A DNA stretch of 64,000 nucleotides, taken from positions 62,001-126,000 of the forward strand of contig JAPVLO010000883.1 in the NCBI GenBank assembly GCA_027257055.1, in the 5' to 3' direction. The stretch's first letter is position 1, and every line of letters begins with the position of its first letter. Of this stretch, positions 1-13,070 are shown in pieces. This DNA is from Cephalopachus bancanus. Its lineage: Eukaryota > Chordata > Mammalia > Primates > Tarsiidae. Below the pieces are notes generated by a model, which was not told the origin of the DNA, did not search any database, and saw only the letters and a list, made by a program, of their open reading frames with translations. The translations under genes were made by a program, and so were the position numbers.

Positions 1-470
1 AACCAAAACATGACTGACAAGGTTAACTACCAATCTGCCTCCCTCCAGAGATAACCAGTGTTATCTGTTTGCTGTGTTTCAGACCTTTTCTTATTCATTT
101 ATGTTTATATCTGGAAAAGATGTTGTGTTGTCTTTTTCTTTATAAGTGGTGAAATACTACTGTAGACTTTATGTGATTGATTTGCTTTTTTAATTTAACA
201 ATAGAGAGATTCATGTGAGTACATGTAGAATTGCCATCATTCTTTTAAACTGCTGTACAATAATTCCTAACCAGGACATGCCATGAATTATGTAGTCATT
301 CTGCTCTTGATGGAAATTTACGCCGTTTCTAATCTTTGGATATTACAAACAATACTGTGTGATTGTCATACACTATCCCTTGTGCACAATGCATGAGTGT
401 TTCTCAGAGTAGATAACCAAGAAGCAAATTGCTAGGTCATAGGACAGGGTCAGACATTTCGCCCCAGCGT
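1..470 (-). mobile_element. Possible very old L1-like relic, antisense
   Basis: Phrases such as gtagataaccaagaagcaaa and tgctaggtcatagg resemble the antisense L1 3' region. Similar weak traces appear at about 1130-1420 and 2330-2760. The remainder of 470-970 holds nothing I recognise. Confidence 0.35.
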
Positions 471-983
471 GGGTGTACAGATGTGCATGCCTGAGTATGA
501 GAGTATCTGTCTGTTCATATCCTCTTCAGCATATTATATAGGAAACTTCCAAATTTCTGCCAGTTGCCTTCTTTGGTCTATCATGTATACACAGCATTCC
601 TCTGAGACTTTAATTTATACAATAGATTGTCATCATCTGTGTGTGAATTTAACATTTTGCGGGCTTAATACTTAATAGGATTTCCAGTGTCCAAGACACG
701 TAATAATTTATCATTTTGCCAGGTATAATTTTTTAATTTCTCATGTCATGAGGCTTCTGGGGCTTCCCAGCCTGGTGTTTTGCACCTGTGTCACACTATG
801 ACTTTGTTCTCTGCTCACCCCTGCATTACAGCAACTCATCTGAAAGAACCAAAATTGTGCAGATTTAGGTAAGGCCATGGCTGATGTTATCATATTGTAT
901 ACCGCTGAATGGATAAGACTGACATACATGTTTATGGCAGAATTTATAAAGCATTACTTTTGTAAATTAAGATTCAAACACTC

Positions 984-1082
984 TTTGGGAGACTGAGGCA
1001 AGAGGATTGCCTGAGCCCGCGGGTTCGAGACCCACCCAGGCAACTTGATGAGACCTCGTCTCTACAATTAAAAAAAAAAAAA
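984..1082 (+). mobile_element. 5'-truncated Alu left arm with its own A tail
   Basis: Contains only the left arm from tttgggag to ctctacaatt plus A-run; perfect duplication attcaaacactc at 972-983 and 1083-1094. Confidence 0.9.
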
Positions 1083-1094
1083 ATTCAAACACTC

Positions 1095-4000
1095 CAGAAA
1101 AAGGCAATAAAGAAGATAATAGTTCCTCAATAACTTCCTACCCACAAGATAACTGCTAATGACAATTTCATTTATATTCCTTCAAATGTTATCCCGCCAT
1201 GAACATACTAAGATGTATCCTGCTGTTATTCTCTGCTGTAAATGGAACCATATAATGCATACTATTATTTTTAATGGTCCATAACATTTAACCTTGTGCG
1301 TATCGGTACAGTTATTTTAACCATTTTTCTATCGATGGCTTTGAGGTGATTTCTAGAATTTTCTGGCCATTGCAAAGAGTGCTGCAGTGAGCACCTTTGA
1401 ATTCCTCTTGGTGGGTATGCTGAGATGTCCCTGGGAGAGCTGGGCTTCAGTAGCTCTGGCTCTCTGCACATCTGGGTCTGGAACACTCAGTTTTGTGAGG
1501 TGGCTTGAGCGCCTCCTGCCAAAACAGAAGAATGTTGGTCTCATCTCTGTGTGCCAATATAACTATTCGCCCATGCCAGAATTGAGTGCAAGATGGCATC
1601 TGACTTAGCACAAAACAGTACAGTAGTGTACAGTAGTGGCAGTGGCCAGCGTCTTCTTCCCCCAAGTGTTCTTTCCTCCAAGCAGGTTAAAAAACAATCG
1701 ATTCTAGGAAAGCAGTTGTGACATTTGCAGAAAGTGGCATTTAATTATGTCGTATTCATTTGTGTTGTCTGTTGGGATCTTGCCTGGCATTCTGGGCAGG
1801 GACACAATGCTGTCTGCTTCGCCCAGCCATGGCTGCTTTCTGGGCTTGGTCCACCCTCTCTCCTCTATGTGGCCGCCAAATGCCAGGAGCACAGGCGTGA
1901 ACCCACTCTGGTTCTTACCCGCCTTGTAGGGCCTTTGTAGGGACACAGGGAGCTGAACATTGTGGACAGCTGGGCCCTGCTCCAGCCCAGCGTTTGCGCC
2001 GATGACCTTATGACCTCCAGAAGGCATACTTGGGTTCTACAGGCCTCAGCCTCTAGAGTGACCGGTGCGCTGCCCTCTTTACTCTCCTGTCAGTGTGACA
2101 GCTGTGTGGCCTGCTGTCTGTGTGTCAAAGCAGGGCCCTGCCCCGGCCTCTGCTCCTATGCTTAGCCCTAAGGTAAATGCTCTGCTGGTTTCCTTATCAT
2201 TTATTTTACTCACATGTGTAAAAAATGTTCAGCATAATACTTACAGCTGTAAAACTTCAAACTCTGGAAGTGATATGATACAGTCATGTCTTTCTCTAGT
2301 CCCCAGCCTCCCTCCCCACAGAGACGACTGTCGCAGCCAGTTGCTGCAGTTTTCTGGAGAAGTCTATGTATGTAGAAAGCTGGAGAGTTTGTGGGTTTTT
2401 AACCTACAAACTGTGGGTTTTACTTACTCAGGTAACAGTACATCTAGGAGAGCACTGTGTGTCTGTGTTCATGGTTTACCTTGATCTTTTCAATATCTGT
2501 GCGGTGGCCATGTCTGAATTACCCATTTTCCTTTTGGGGTACAATTAGGTTGTTTCCAGCAACTTTTGCTGTAGTGAGGCTATACTGCATATCTGTCTAC
2601 GTGTGTTTCTATGTACATGAGCAAGTGTATCTGTGGGGAAAAGGTTTCCTTTAGGAGGAATTTTGGGACACGTTACACACACATTTCTAAATGTGATGGG
2701 CACCCCCCGCTGGCCGTCTAGGAAGGCTGCTCTGAATGAGTTTACCCACACCTTCACCCATGCTGTGTTCTTAAACTCGGTTATTTGCCAACGTGAGAAG
2801 TGGAAAATAGTGTTTCATTGTAGTTCGGATTTATATTTCTACTGGGTTACATACTTATTGATTAACGAAAACTCTACCTATTATGGAATTAACACTGTGT
2901 CATTTGTGCTGCAAATACGTTCCTGTTTCTCACTGATCTTTAAGTTTTATGGTAATATTTTGCTGTTCAGAGTTTTAAATATATAGATTTACATGTATCA
3001 TTTAATCAATATTTTCTTTTATGGCTTCTGTATTTTATGAGTAGTTCAGACAGTCTAATCCAGCTGGAGATTATTTTTGGTTAAGCCCTGTGGTTTGTCC
3101 TAGTTCTTTTAAGGTTTTGTTGACTTTTTATCTGGGCTTTTTTTGGTGTTGTGAGCAACTTGAGGTATTTCAGCCTGCTGTCCTTACACCACTTACTGCT
3201 TAATACACCTGTTAATTATCGATCTATCTATTCACATGCCAGTTCCAAATGGTTTTTATAACACAGTTTATATACTTTAATGCATCGCAAGGGTAGCCCT
3301 ATCTCATGATTCTCCTTTTCAGAATTTTCCAGCATGTTACTTTAACCTTCCCTATGACGTCTTCATGCAGTCGCCTTCCCATGAGAGAATAAGGTATGTC
3401 TTTCCCTTTATTCATACACATCTGTCTAATTGGACTTTGCCTTATATGGAAAACTGTGGTCAGTGGTACTGTTTGGGCTATCTACTTTGGCACCTGGGTG
3501 TCCTAGCCTGCCCCCTGGCAAGCCACTGCCCCATCTGAATGATCATCCTCATCACAGAGTCCTTTCACTTATTTTTTTGCTCTGCCTAATGGTTACTTGT
3601 CACACTGACAGTATCCAGTTCAGTGGTCTTTGCAGTTGAAATGTTCCCATGCACAATCTCTTGCTGAAAATGCCAGTAAGTTTATACAAATGCAGCCTGC
3701 GACCAAGGTCATGTTTGAGGGGAGATCGGCCTGGAGGGTTTGCTTTCTTGAACCTCTGCCGCTGTGTGCCTGGCTTCTCCCTCTGGGAAGTTCTGTGTGC
3801 CAGGAATGTCTAAACGGAATCCTGTCCTGGTGACCAGACCCTGAATCCGCTGCTCAACCCTGAGCCAGTCTTGCTGCCTGTCCCCTGGAACTTTTTACAA
3901 AACGGATCCCATGCTTTTCTGACTCATTGGAGAAGCTGCAGACCAGAATTTGCCGATTCTTCAGTATCTCAAGGCCATGATTGTGAACATGTTGTCCTGT

Positions 4001-4300
4001 CTGGTGCACAGTGGTTCCTTTGGTGGCTGCGGAGGTGGGCCCCGTCTGTCTCCTCCCTAACTGACCATCATCACCAGCACTGCCGTTCTGTTTAGGGATC
4101 TCTGTCACTTCCCCAGGGTCAGTCTACCCCTCTTTTTCCAGGCTCTATCACAGAGGCAGAATGGAAGTGCCTGGAAGAAAGATATCAAATCTTTAATTAC
4201 TTTATTTTTCCATGCTGACGTCAGAGGTGGCCTGTGTCTGCTTCAGAAAGATGTGACTGGGCTTTTTTTTTTTTTTTAGATGAAACACCATTCTGTTTTC
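1095..4300. other. Unassigned AT-rich sequence with faint L1-like traces
   Basis: No gene, recent SINE or LTR is visible. Stretches near 1130-1420, 2330-2760 and 2780-3100 have faint antisense-L1 character. The remainder, including 3140-4260, is unrecognised. Confidence 0.4.
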
Positions 4301-5266
4301 TGATTAGAGTTTTTCTTTCTGTTGAAATAGCATAGGGCAAAATTTTCTGTTTCCTAAGACATTGTTGTGCACAAATCTATTTCCTTAAGGTAATTTCTTA
4401 GCAGTGGAATGACTGGCCCAGAGGGTGTGAGCAGTTTGAAGATTTTTGAGCCCTGACACCAAGAGTCCTTACAGACGAGCACGGTCCCTGCAGGTGGTTA
4501 GTGGCGGTCCCCTGCAGGCTTGCCCGGCACCATTTTTGTTTTTATCTTTGCGGATGTGATGGCAAGAAGCAGTATCTTGGTATTTTAATTTGCTCTTTTG
4601 ATTCTAATGAAATTGAATGGATACTTTCATGTGTTGGCCGGTCCGTGTACCTGCCTTGAGCCTCACCTGTGTTTTCATTGGTTTGTGAAAAGTCTGCGTC
4701 GAGGGCATTTGCCTTACATGTTTAAAAAATGTTCAAGTTTGTAGTTCGTTCGCCTTTTAATTTTATGTGCGGGATCTTGCTGATGGATTTCAATTTTGCG
4801 ATCAAATTGATCGATTTTTATTATTATGGCTTCACACTTTGGTGTTAGGCCAGAGTTTGGTGCTTTCCCCTAAAGTAAGTGGTCTGCTCACAGAGGCAAA
4901 CGCCATGGTTCCTTCTGGATCCTTCATGGTTTCGTTTTTGACACAGAAACTCTTTAGTCCATCTTGAAGTCCTTTTCATGTGCAGTAAAAGGTGGGAATT
5001 TAGTGGTTTCAAAATGGCCACCTGATTTTTTCCATCATGATATACTGAAGAATCCTACTTCCTCGGCTGGTTCGAAATGGCACTTGTTAATTACGGGCTA
5101 AGTACTTTAATGTAATTAAGTCTATTTCTGGTCTTGCCAATCTGTTCTACCAGATCTTTCCTTGCTTGTGCCAACCCAGTGTTTGAATTATTTCAGCTTT
5201 ATCCTACTAACTGGTTTTCATACATGGTAATATAATACATTTTTTGTTAAGTGTTTGGATTCTTAC
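4300..5266 (-). mobile_element. Old L1 ORF2-region relic, antisense
   Basis: Recognisable antisense L1 phrases include tctatttctggtcttgccaa and ttatttcagctttatcctac. It is strongly diverged, with no open frame. The retroposed fragment at 5276-5444 lies immediately beyond. Confidence 0.55.
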
Positions 5267-5275
5267 TGGAATTTC

Positions 5276-5444
5276 TTTCTTTTTTTTGATTAGAAAATAT
5301 AGTTTATTTAGAAATAAATGAGAGAGAGAGAGGAGATTCACCTCCCCAAGGTAGGGGAGAGGGCCAAAGCTTAAGAAAACTTGACCTGGCCATAGCTCAG
5401 AGAGCACGTGGCCACACCATAGCTCAACAAGGCCATGGCTTTAA
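5276..5444 (-). mobile_element. Retroposed 3' end of an unidentified transcript
   Basis: A 169-bp segment with an interrupted T-run at its left side is flanked by tggaatttc at 5267-5275 and 5445-5453. Read on minus it contains a (TC)n stretch, then AAATAAA and an A-rich tail, the layout of an mRNA 3' end. I do not recognise the parent transcript. Confidence 0.5.
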
Positions 5445-5774
5445 TGGAATTTCACTACATTTATAAACATATTATGGTACTGAGATATCCCCTTTGGGAA
5501 TTAGTCTGCCTGTTGGTTCAGGATAGGATGGGTTTTATGTCCCTTGGGAGTATAGACTGCTTTTTAAATAGGTTATGCACATTTATGAAGGTTGAGCTTT
5601 GAAATGTAATATTCTGTATTTTGGTTGGATGTTTTTCTATTAAAAGTTTCTGATTATGGTAGACTTTTTATACAGATGCAGTTCATATATATATTTGTTT
5701 TGTAAATATGCTGAATTTCACTATTAGGGTCAGTTAGGAGACAGTATAACAGGTTGGGTAAAAGTTGGGGCTAA

Positions 5775-5890
5775 CCAAGCTCTGGACCCGCCTCTTATTT
5801 ACTTAGTCACTCTCTGCCTCAGTTTCCCCATCTTTAAGAAGTAGGATAAAGGGTAACAAAATAATGCAAGCATTGTACTAGTCACTCTTT
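5775..5890 (+). mobile_element. MIR relic
   Basis: ctctgcctcagtttccccat with a following agtaggataa is the MIR core. 5454-5774 and 5890-5966 hold nothing else I recognise. Confidence 0.55.
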
Positions 5891-5979
5891 TGACATGGAG
5901 TGAACATTGTTCTCTTGGGCTTTTCAAGTAAATGACAGTCACCCTTGACAATTATATTAGGGGAATCATTCCATCTTTC

Positions 5980-6268
5980 TTTTTTTTTTTGAGTTGGAGT
6001 TTCACTCTGTCACCCAGACTGGAGTACGGTGGCCGCTCCCGGCTACTGCAGCCTCGACCTGCTGGGCTTTGGCGATCCTTCTGCCTCAACCTTCCAAGTA
6101 GCTGGAACTACAGGCACGCACTACCACGCCCAGCTAATTTTTGATTTATTGTAGAGATGCGGTCTCACCAAGTTGCCCGGGTGGGTCTCGAACCCGCGGA
6201 CCCAGGCAATCCACTCACCTCGGCCTCCCAAAGTGCTGGGATTACAGGCTGAGCCACCGAGCCCGGCC
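5980..6268 (-). mobile_element. Alu, full length
   Basis: Duplication cattccatctttc at 5967-5979 and 6269-6281. Confidence 0.95.
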
Positions 6269-6649
6269 CATTCCATCTTTCATGCTTCCTGTCTTGTTCA
6301 CGCAGGCAGTGATTACTAACCATGAACTTGGTGGTCTTGTTCTTTCCCAACCCACTACAGTAGTGGGGTCCATCGGCAAATGGAAGAGGAGGATCGTGCT
6401 GGGCCCTGGGAACACATAAGCTCCCAGTGCAGCCTTTTCACATTGCCCAAAGGGGCAATTATCCTGCTGGTAATGCACAAGATGGGTTGGGTGATCTGCT
6501 AACAGACACTGTATATTTTAATATTTATGTATTTATTTTAATATTACTGGTTTTCCATTTACGGGTGGTAATATAAAGTGTCCTTTCAAAATAAACTCAT
6601 TTTTCCTGCTAAATATTGAAGTAAAAAGATCACGTTTTTGAAGCGTGCA

Positions 6650-7575
6650 ATTCAATGGTTTTTAGTATATTCACAGTATCGTGCAATCATCACCAGTATT
6701 CATTTCCAGATTGTTCCCATCATCCCAAACAGAAGCTCTGTGCTCAGAAACCATGACTTCCTGTCACTCTCCTCCCCTACTTCCAGATAACTAACTTTTG
6801 TTACACTCTGTCTCCATGAGTTTGCCTACTCTAGGTACCTCGTATAAGTGTAATCATACAATATTTGTATTTTGGGTCCATCTTATTTCATTCCGCGTGT
6901 TTTCAAGGCTCATTCATGTTGTAGATGTAACAGGGCTTTGTTTATTTTGATGGTTGAACAGTATACCATGGCATGGGTCTACCCCATTTTGTCGATCCAC
7001 TTGCCAGTTGGACATTTGGATTATTTTGTTTCTGCTTTTTGGCTATTATGAATAATGTTGTTAGGAGCAGTTGTATATGAGTTTTGTGTGAACATACATT
7101 TTCAATTCTCCTTGGTATATAGCTAGAAGTAGTATTGCTAGGTCACGTGGTGACCCAATATTTCACTTTTTGAGGAACTGCTAAACTATTTTCAAGGCCA
7201 AGCCATCCTCCTACCCTTCCTATCAGTAAAGTGTAAGGGTTCCAATTTCTCCACATTCTCCCCAGTGCTGGTTATCACCTGACTTTTTAGTTATAATCAT
7301 TCTCGTGGGTGTGACATGGTATCTCATGCATTTGGATTTGCATTTCTTTGATGACTGATGAAGTCAGCACCTTTTCATATGCTGTGGGCCAGGCCATGAG
7401 TATATGTGCTTTGGAGAAGTCTCTGTGCCACCTTTTGACATTTTTTAATTAGGTGTTTGTCTTTTTATTATCAAATTGCAAGAGTTTTTTATATGTATAT
7501 ATTCTGGATTCTAGATACGGTTTGCAAATATTTTCTCCCATTCTGTGGCTTGTGTCTTCACTTTTGTGATAGTGT
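6650..7575 (-). mobile_element. Old L1 3' part, antisense
   Basis: The + strand shows the familiar antisense L1 3' phrases: gttgaacagtataccatggc, a tctccacattctccccagtg stretch, ggatttgcatttctttgatg, and a tail describing the end of ORF2. Many substitutions and small indels make it an ancient L1M-type relic. Confidence 0.8.
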
Positions 7576-8090
7576 GCTTCGACATAGAATAAATACATAT
7601 TTTTAAAGTGACGACTTACAGAGGAAAAAAACGGCTGTAGTCAGATGTGGCAATAAAGTCTCAAGGTGTCGTGTGAATGATTAAGGTTTGAGGGTGTCCC
7701 CTGTGAGACCTCAGGTGTTTAGAGATAGAGAAAAGAGTGCAGTCTTTACATGTGAAATGGATCAGAAGTGCGATTGTGGTGTGTCCCTTTTGTGTGTGAT
7801 GTCAACTGATGCCACCTTTTTTTGTGCTGGATCATGGGAAAATGTTTCCATTTGTCACTAGATTGCTCAGAAGGCTTTGATTTGTTTTTTAAAATAGTAA
7901 TAGATATTGTATTTATTGAAATGTCTTTATTGCATTTTTATTATTTTTATTGCATCAGGATTTTTACTTTCATCATCTGATGATGGACTGTTAATTATTC
8001 CATTAATACTAACCCTCCTATGCTTTCTGAACCAAATTATTCATAGACTTGGAGTTCTATTTTGTTGACACAGAAATGAATTAGAAGACC
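7576..8090. other. Unrecognised AT-rich sequence
   Basis: Between the L1 relic and an old Alu arm I see no repeat or open frame that can be assigned. Confidence 0.4.
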
Positions 8091-8091
8091 A

Positions 8092-8226
8092 ACACACCTG
8101 TAATTCCAGTTGCTTGGGAGGCCGAGGTGGGAGGATCAGTTGATCCCAGGGGTTTGAGGCGGCAATGAGCTATGATCACACCACTGCACTCCAGTCCGGG
8201 TGACAGAGCAAGACCTTATCTCGCTC
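8092..8226 (+). mobile_element. Alu right arm, old
   Basis: AluJ-like right arm (ccagttgcttgggaggccga ... gacagagcaagac). Confidence 0.8.
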
Positions 8227-8227
8227 T

Positions 8228-8386
8228 TTTTTTTGAGTCAGAGTCTCACTCTGTTCTCCACGCTGGAGCACAGAGGCATGCTCACAGCCACTGTAGTCTC
8301 AACCTGCTGGGCTCAGGTGATCCTTCTGCCTCAGCCTTCCAAGTAGCTGGAACCACAGGCACATGCCACCACACCCGTTTAATTTA
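8228..8386 (-). mobile_element. Alu right arm
   Basis: Begins gagtcagagtctcactctg and stops at the middle linker. Confidence 0.85.
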
Positions 8387-8629
8387 AGACCCTGTCTCTT
8401 TAAAAAAAAAATTTAAAAATAAAAAATTTAGAAAAGACAGTTAATGCAATGACAGCCCTTGGCAGACACTTGGAGAGAGGTAACAGTGCAGGTCATGGAA
8501 GGGAGCCCTGAGCAGGACTTAAAAGAATAAATAAGAGGAAGAAAAGAAATGAATTCGGTCCACTTGGATGTCAGGGTATCGTCAGGCAGGTTTTGGTGTC
8601 AGGATATCAGGAGAGGCAGAGACAGTCAA

Positions 8630-8810
8630 GGTCAGTGGTTACAGACAACTTGGTTTCTGTTCCCTACTTTGCCATCTCATAGCATATGACTTTGGCCAGA
8701 TTTCTTAAATTCTTGAAGCTTGTTTCCCCAGTGATGATATGGGGACAAAAATAGTGTTAAAACATACCTGTGGGTTGTATCAAGTTGAAATGAGCAGTGT
8801 GGTGCAGGCA
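8630..8810 (+). mobile_element. MIR relic
   Basis: gactttggccagatttctta, a following cttgtttccccag and gatatggggac match the MIR order. The flanks 8400-8630 and 8810-9120 are unassigned. Confidence 0.55.
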
Positions 8811-9119
8811 TGTGAGTGAAGGAACCTGCTATTCCCTGTCCCTTTTCTTACAGAAAATATCTTAGGCAAGTTCTGACCCTTTCTGCACTCAGCAGGCGTC
8901 GTGGCATGAAGTGTCCTGTCACACCAGTTGGGGTTGGCACTTGTCTTTGGAGGTTCAGTGATTCTCCGAAAACTTTTTCAGTGCATCCAGGGTTACCTGA
9001 CTATTCAATATTTCTATTTCATCATGTCAGTTCTTCAAAGCTATGTTTTCCAAGAAAACTATCTTTTTATGTGTATTGGTATAGAGTATCCTTTTATATT
9101 TTAATATTCTCCTTATGAA

Positions 9120-9640
9120 GTTTTTTTTTTCACTTTTTAAAATTCCTAGTTTTTCTTTGTCTTGAATAGACTTTCAAGAAATCTATTTTATTGGTCTTTG
9201 CAAAAAGCAGTTTCAGATAAAATAACCAGTTCTTCTGGTTTCATTTTATAATTTATTAATTTCTACTTTTAAGCTGGGTTCGGTGGCTCAGCCTGTCATC
9301 CCAGCGCTTTGGGAGGCTGAAGTGAGTGGATTGCCTGAGCCCGCGGGTTCGAGACCCACCTGGGCAACTTGGCAAGACCTCATCTCTACAATAAATCAAA
9401 AATTAGCCGGGCGTGGTAGCGCGCACCTGTAATTCTGGCTACTCGGAAGGCTGAGGCGGAAGGATCTCCGGAGCCCAGCAGGTCGAGGCTGCGGTGGCCA
9501 GGAGTGGCCACTGCACTCCAGTCTGGGTGACAAAGTGAGACTCCAACTCAAAAAAAAAAAAAAAGAAAGAAATCTCTGCTTTTATTTCACTAATTCTTTC
9601 CTCCTGCTTTCCTTGGATTTTGCTTTGTTACTCTTTTTCC
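9120..9640 (-). mobile_element. L1 ORF2 fragment, antisense, split by an Alu
   Basis: attggtctttgcaaaaagca, then after the Alu at 9273-9570 tttcactaattctttcctcc and ccttggattttgctttgtta, follow the order of antisense L1 ORF2. A run of stops shows it is long dead. Confidence 0.65.
9273..9570 (+). mobile_element. Alu, full length
   Basis: Starts gctgggttcggtggctcagc and interrupts an antisense L1; left arm has the gcgggttcgagaccc box. Confidence 0.95.
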
Positions 9641-10389
9641 GAGTCTTGCGTTGCAGGCTTGATTCACTTGTGTTCAAGCACGCAAACTTTTAACAGTGGG
9701 AAAGGGGAGGTGGAGGGTGGTCGTGTAGTCTGGTGGGAAGCCGTCTTGCCCTGTCTCCACCAGGCCCCCAGGGCCCCCTGTGGCCACACAAAGCCCTCAG
9801 CTGAGGTGTCAAATATCTCTGAGGGAGGCTACTGACATCACCGGGAGGATATAAGGATTCCTGTGGGTAGCCAGAGCTCAGCAAGCACATTGGGGGGCCC
9901 GGCAAAGGGAAACTGTGAACTGTCATTGCCTCGTTCCACAGAGTTTTGATTTCGAATGGTTACTCCATCCACTTCCTCCATGGCCAGACCATGAGCTGGT
10001 CCCCACGGACACAGGTGTTCAAATGACTGGCCCTGTCTTCATGGTGTTCCTGTTCTCAGGTGAGACACAAATCATGAGTTTAGGGATGTTTTGGTTAGTT
10101 ATGGAGGGTGTAGTGCAGCTGAATGGTGAAACAGCCATGACCCAGGGACCTCTGAGCTCCAACCAGAAGGGTAGGAGAAGCTGGAAGGAACAGCATTCCC
10201 AGCTGAGAGAAAGGCATGAGTGAAGCCTCTGGGCTGTGAAGGGACTGGCTGGAGCCAGGAGTGCAAGGTAGGTCTGGCAGGGGCAGGGCCAGAACCCCGC
10301 CCCACCGGGGCAACCATGAAGATTCAGGACCTGACCCCTAAGGCACCTGAAGCCTTCCCATGTGTATGTAGGGAAAGACTTTGTTGATC
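9640..10389. other. Unassigned unique sequence
   Basis: Moderate GC, no recognised repeat. The longest ORF (102 codons on +) shows no familiar protein motif. Confidence 0.4.
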
Positions 10390-10720
10390 TTATGTCCCAT
10401 ATGTTTGTGGTTTCAGTTCTGATATATACTTTGACCTTCGTTACTTGAGAGTATGCTTTAAAATTTCCAAGTGTTTGAGATTGTTTTTGTTTTTTTACTA
10501 TTACAGTCCATTTATGGTCTAATGAATGGTTATCGGAGGAAGTAGCCTGTACAATTTTTGCTTTTTTTGAGTGTTTGGCTCGCTTTCTTCATTGATGAAA
10601 GTATGATTATTTTTAATAAATGTTCCACAGCAGTTGAGAAGGTATTCTATGTCACGTCCCACAAGGATTGTTTCCTCCTGATTTTTTGAATGAAATCTGA
10701 ATCTGCTATATCCTTGTGCA
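10390..10720 (-). mobile_element. L1 ORF2 fragment, antisense
   Basis: The words gtttgagattg, tggtctaatgaatgg and ttgagaaggtattct follow the antisense L1 ORF2 segment around its usual tggtctgagag and gtatattctgttga phrases. Divergence is high. Confidence 0.45.
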
Positions 10721-12288
10721 CTGAAAGATGTCAGTTACATTCTTTCTTTGGTCTCTTCACTCCTCCAGATGGGCTACCAGCCTGCTCCATCTGCCTGAGG
10801 TATAGGGTCCATCAAGATTCCTGACAACACAAACTACCCTCTCCCCCGGCCCCTCCCCCGAGTGCTTTCTGCATGGAATTCACCATGTCTGATGTTGACA
10901 CTTGGGGACCCACACCTGCGCCTGTGTGTGCATGTGTGCAAATGTGTACACACACACACACGGTCTTCTTGTATGCATTGGACTGAAATACCTGTGGGTG
11001 TTATTCTCAACTGTTGGATTTTTGAAATGATTTTTACATCTCTTTTCTGCTTTCTGCCTACGAACATGTGTTTATTTTACACAACTGTCGTTGATAGTTA
11101 TTGTGTCAGGGCACAGTTACTCATGCTGTAATAACCCACCGATCTGGCTGAGGTCGCTGGGGCATTCCAGGGTGTGAGTTTTGTCACTGCTGCTTGGGCC
11201 ACGGGGCCAGGGCCAGCATTTTGTGATAAGTTGTGTAGACACAAACATGTTTGGGCAAGTAATTCCCATTTTGTAGGTCACAGCTGCTTCTGGTTTGCAG
11301 GTCCCCTGGCCAGAGGGAAGGAGCAGTTGCTTGGTTCTCCTCTCTCACTGCCCTGTGCCCTCTGGATGGTTCTGAGGATGCTGTTTCCCCACGGCCCTGC
11401 CAACACCTCTGTTTCTACTTTACTCATTGCCTGAGTGCAGGGGTTCCCGGAAGCCACTTAAATCCTCACCCTGTGGCCCGTGGCGTGTTCCCAGCTTAGA
11501 TCACTCAATTCCATGGACCACACTGAGGGGCTCGTCACTAACCTGGTGAATTAACTGTCTGCTCATCTTACAGAATTATGTTCTGACTTCCCCCATTTCT
11601 GAGGCCTTGCAAGGCCAAGCTTTGTTGCTTCGTCGGCAGGTTGGGACTTAGATGGCCATGCATGTTTCCTCGTCTGCTGCAGTAAGTAAGTGCCTGCACT
11701 CTGGTGTCTGGGGGCCTAAGCCCAAGGGAGGCTGTGAGGGGGAGGGGCACGTGAGCCGGGGGACTGGGCCTCAGCAAAATGGGGAGGGGAGGGGGCCGGG
11801 GCTGGGCCTGCAGGCCGGGCTCTGAGCCTACCTGGTGGTCCCCAGGCCTTTGGGATGTGAGTTTGTGTGTGAGAGGGAGAGAGGGGTGGGGCTGAGTCCA
11901 CTTGGACTCCTCTGGATGATGGAGCCCCTGTTCTCAGCCCCCCTTGACCTCCCGTGTACGCCTGAGCAGCTGGCAGCCCTCTCTCCACACTGGCAGGAGG
12001 AGCTCCAGGTGCCCTCCCCCATGACAGGCCGGGACAGGACTCTTGGACGAGGACTGCACAGCTCTGGGGGGCTCCCAAGGACCCGCCGTGGGCCCAGGAG
12101 AGGCAGAGCCTGGGCCAGGAGCAGTGGGTGCTGTGGGCAGCGGACTGCAAGGGTGCCTGGGAGCAAGTGCCAGCCAGGGTCCAGAGTGGGCTTCGCACCT
12201 CCCTGGTGACTTGGACCCGTCCTGCCCAGAACTCAGACTCCAGGTCAAAGTCCAGGGAGAGGAGAGAGGCTGGTGGCGTCCTTGCACT
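10721..12288. other. Unassigned unique sequence, GC-rich at 11.7-12.25 kb
   Basis: Contains a small (CA)n tract at 10947-10961. ORFs up to 160 codons in the GC-rich part are proline/alanine-rich and lack recognisable domains; I treat them as chance frames. Confidence 0.4.
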
Positions 12289-12304
12289 TCCGACCTCATT
12301 TTCT

Positions 12305-12598
12305 TTCTTTCTTTTTTTTTTTTTTGAGTCGGAGTCTCACTCTGTCGCCCAGACTAGAGTGCAGTGGCCGCTCCCGGCCACCGCAGCCTCGACCTGCTGG
12401 GCTCCGGCGGTCCTTCTGCCTCAGCCTTCCGAGTAGCCGGAATTACAGGCACGCGCTACCACACCTGGCTGATTTTTTTGATTTATTGTAGAGATGAGGT
12501 CTCGCTGCCCAGGCGGGTCTCGAACCCACAGGCTCAGGCAATCCACTCACCTCAGCCTCCCAAAGCGCGGGATGACAGGCTGAGCCACCGAGCCCAGC
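12305..12598 (-). mobile_element. Alu, delta-8 subfamily
   Basis: tctcgctgcccaggcgggtc junction marks the 8-bp deletion. Duplication tccgacctcattttc at 12289-12303 and 12599-12613. Confidence 0.95.
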
Positions 12599-12816
12599 TC
12601 CGACCTCATTTTCAAGTAATGGCAGTTCCCGGGATGGATCCACAGCTGACGGTGGCCGAGAGATCAGAGGACAGAAGGCAGGTGGGCGCGTCTGTGTGAC
12701 CTCAGGTGGTGGGGCCCAGCAGAGCCAGAGGACCATCAGCATTTGAGCTAGTCCAGTGTTGGAAGTTTCCCCTAGTTCTCAGATTTCCCATTTCATGCAT
12801 AGAGTTAAAAATTCAG

Positions 12817-13070
12817 GTAAGGCACAGTGGCTCAGGCCTGTAATCCCAGCACTGTGGGAGGCCGAGGCAAGAGGATTGCCTGAGTCCAGGGGTTCAAGGC
12901 CAGACCAGCCTGGGCAACTTGGTGAGACCCTTTCTCTACAATAAATTAAAAAAAAAATGGGTGGCATACTCCTGTAGTTTCAGCTACTCAGAAGGCTGAG
13001 GTGGAAGGATCGCCTGAGCCCAGCAGGTGACACAGTGAAACTCCAACTCAAAAAAAAAAGAGAGAAAGAC
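12817..13070 (+). mobile_element. Alu with right-arm deletion
   Basis: Intermediate (aggcaagaggattgcctgag) type; about 45 bases are missing between cagcaggt and gacacagtg. Confidence 0.9.

Noticed and set aside
11716..12327. Overlapping GC-rich ORFs around 11.7-12.3 kb
   Set aside because: Several frames are open at once on both strands and the + ones run into an Alu T-run; composition explains them.
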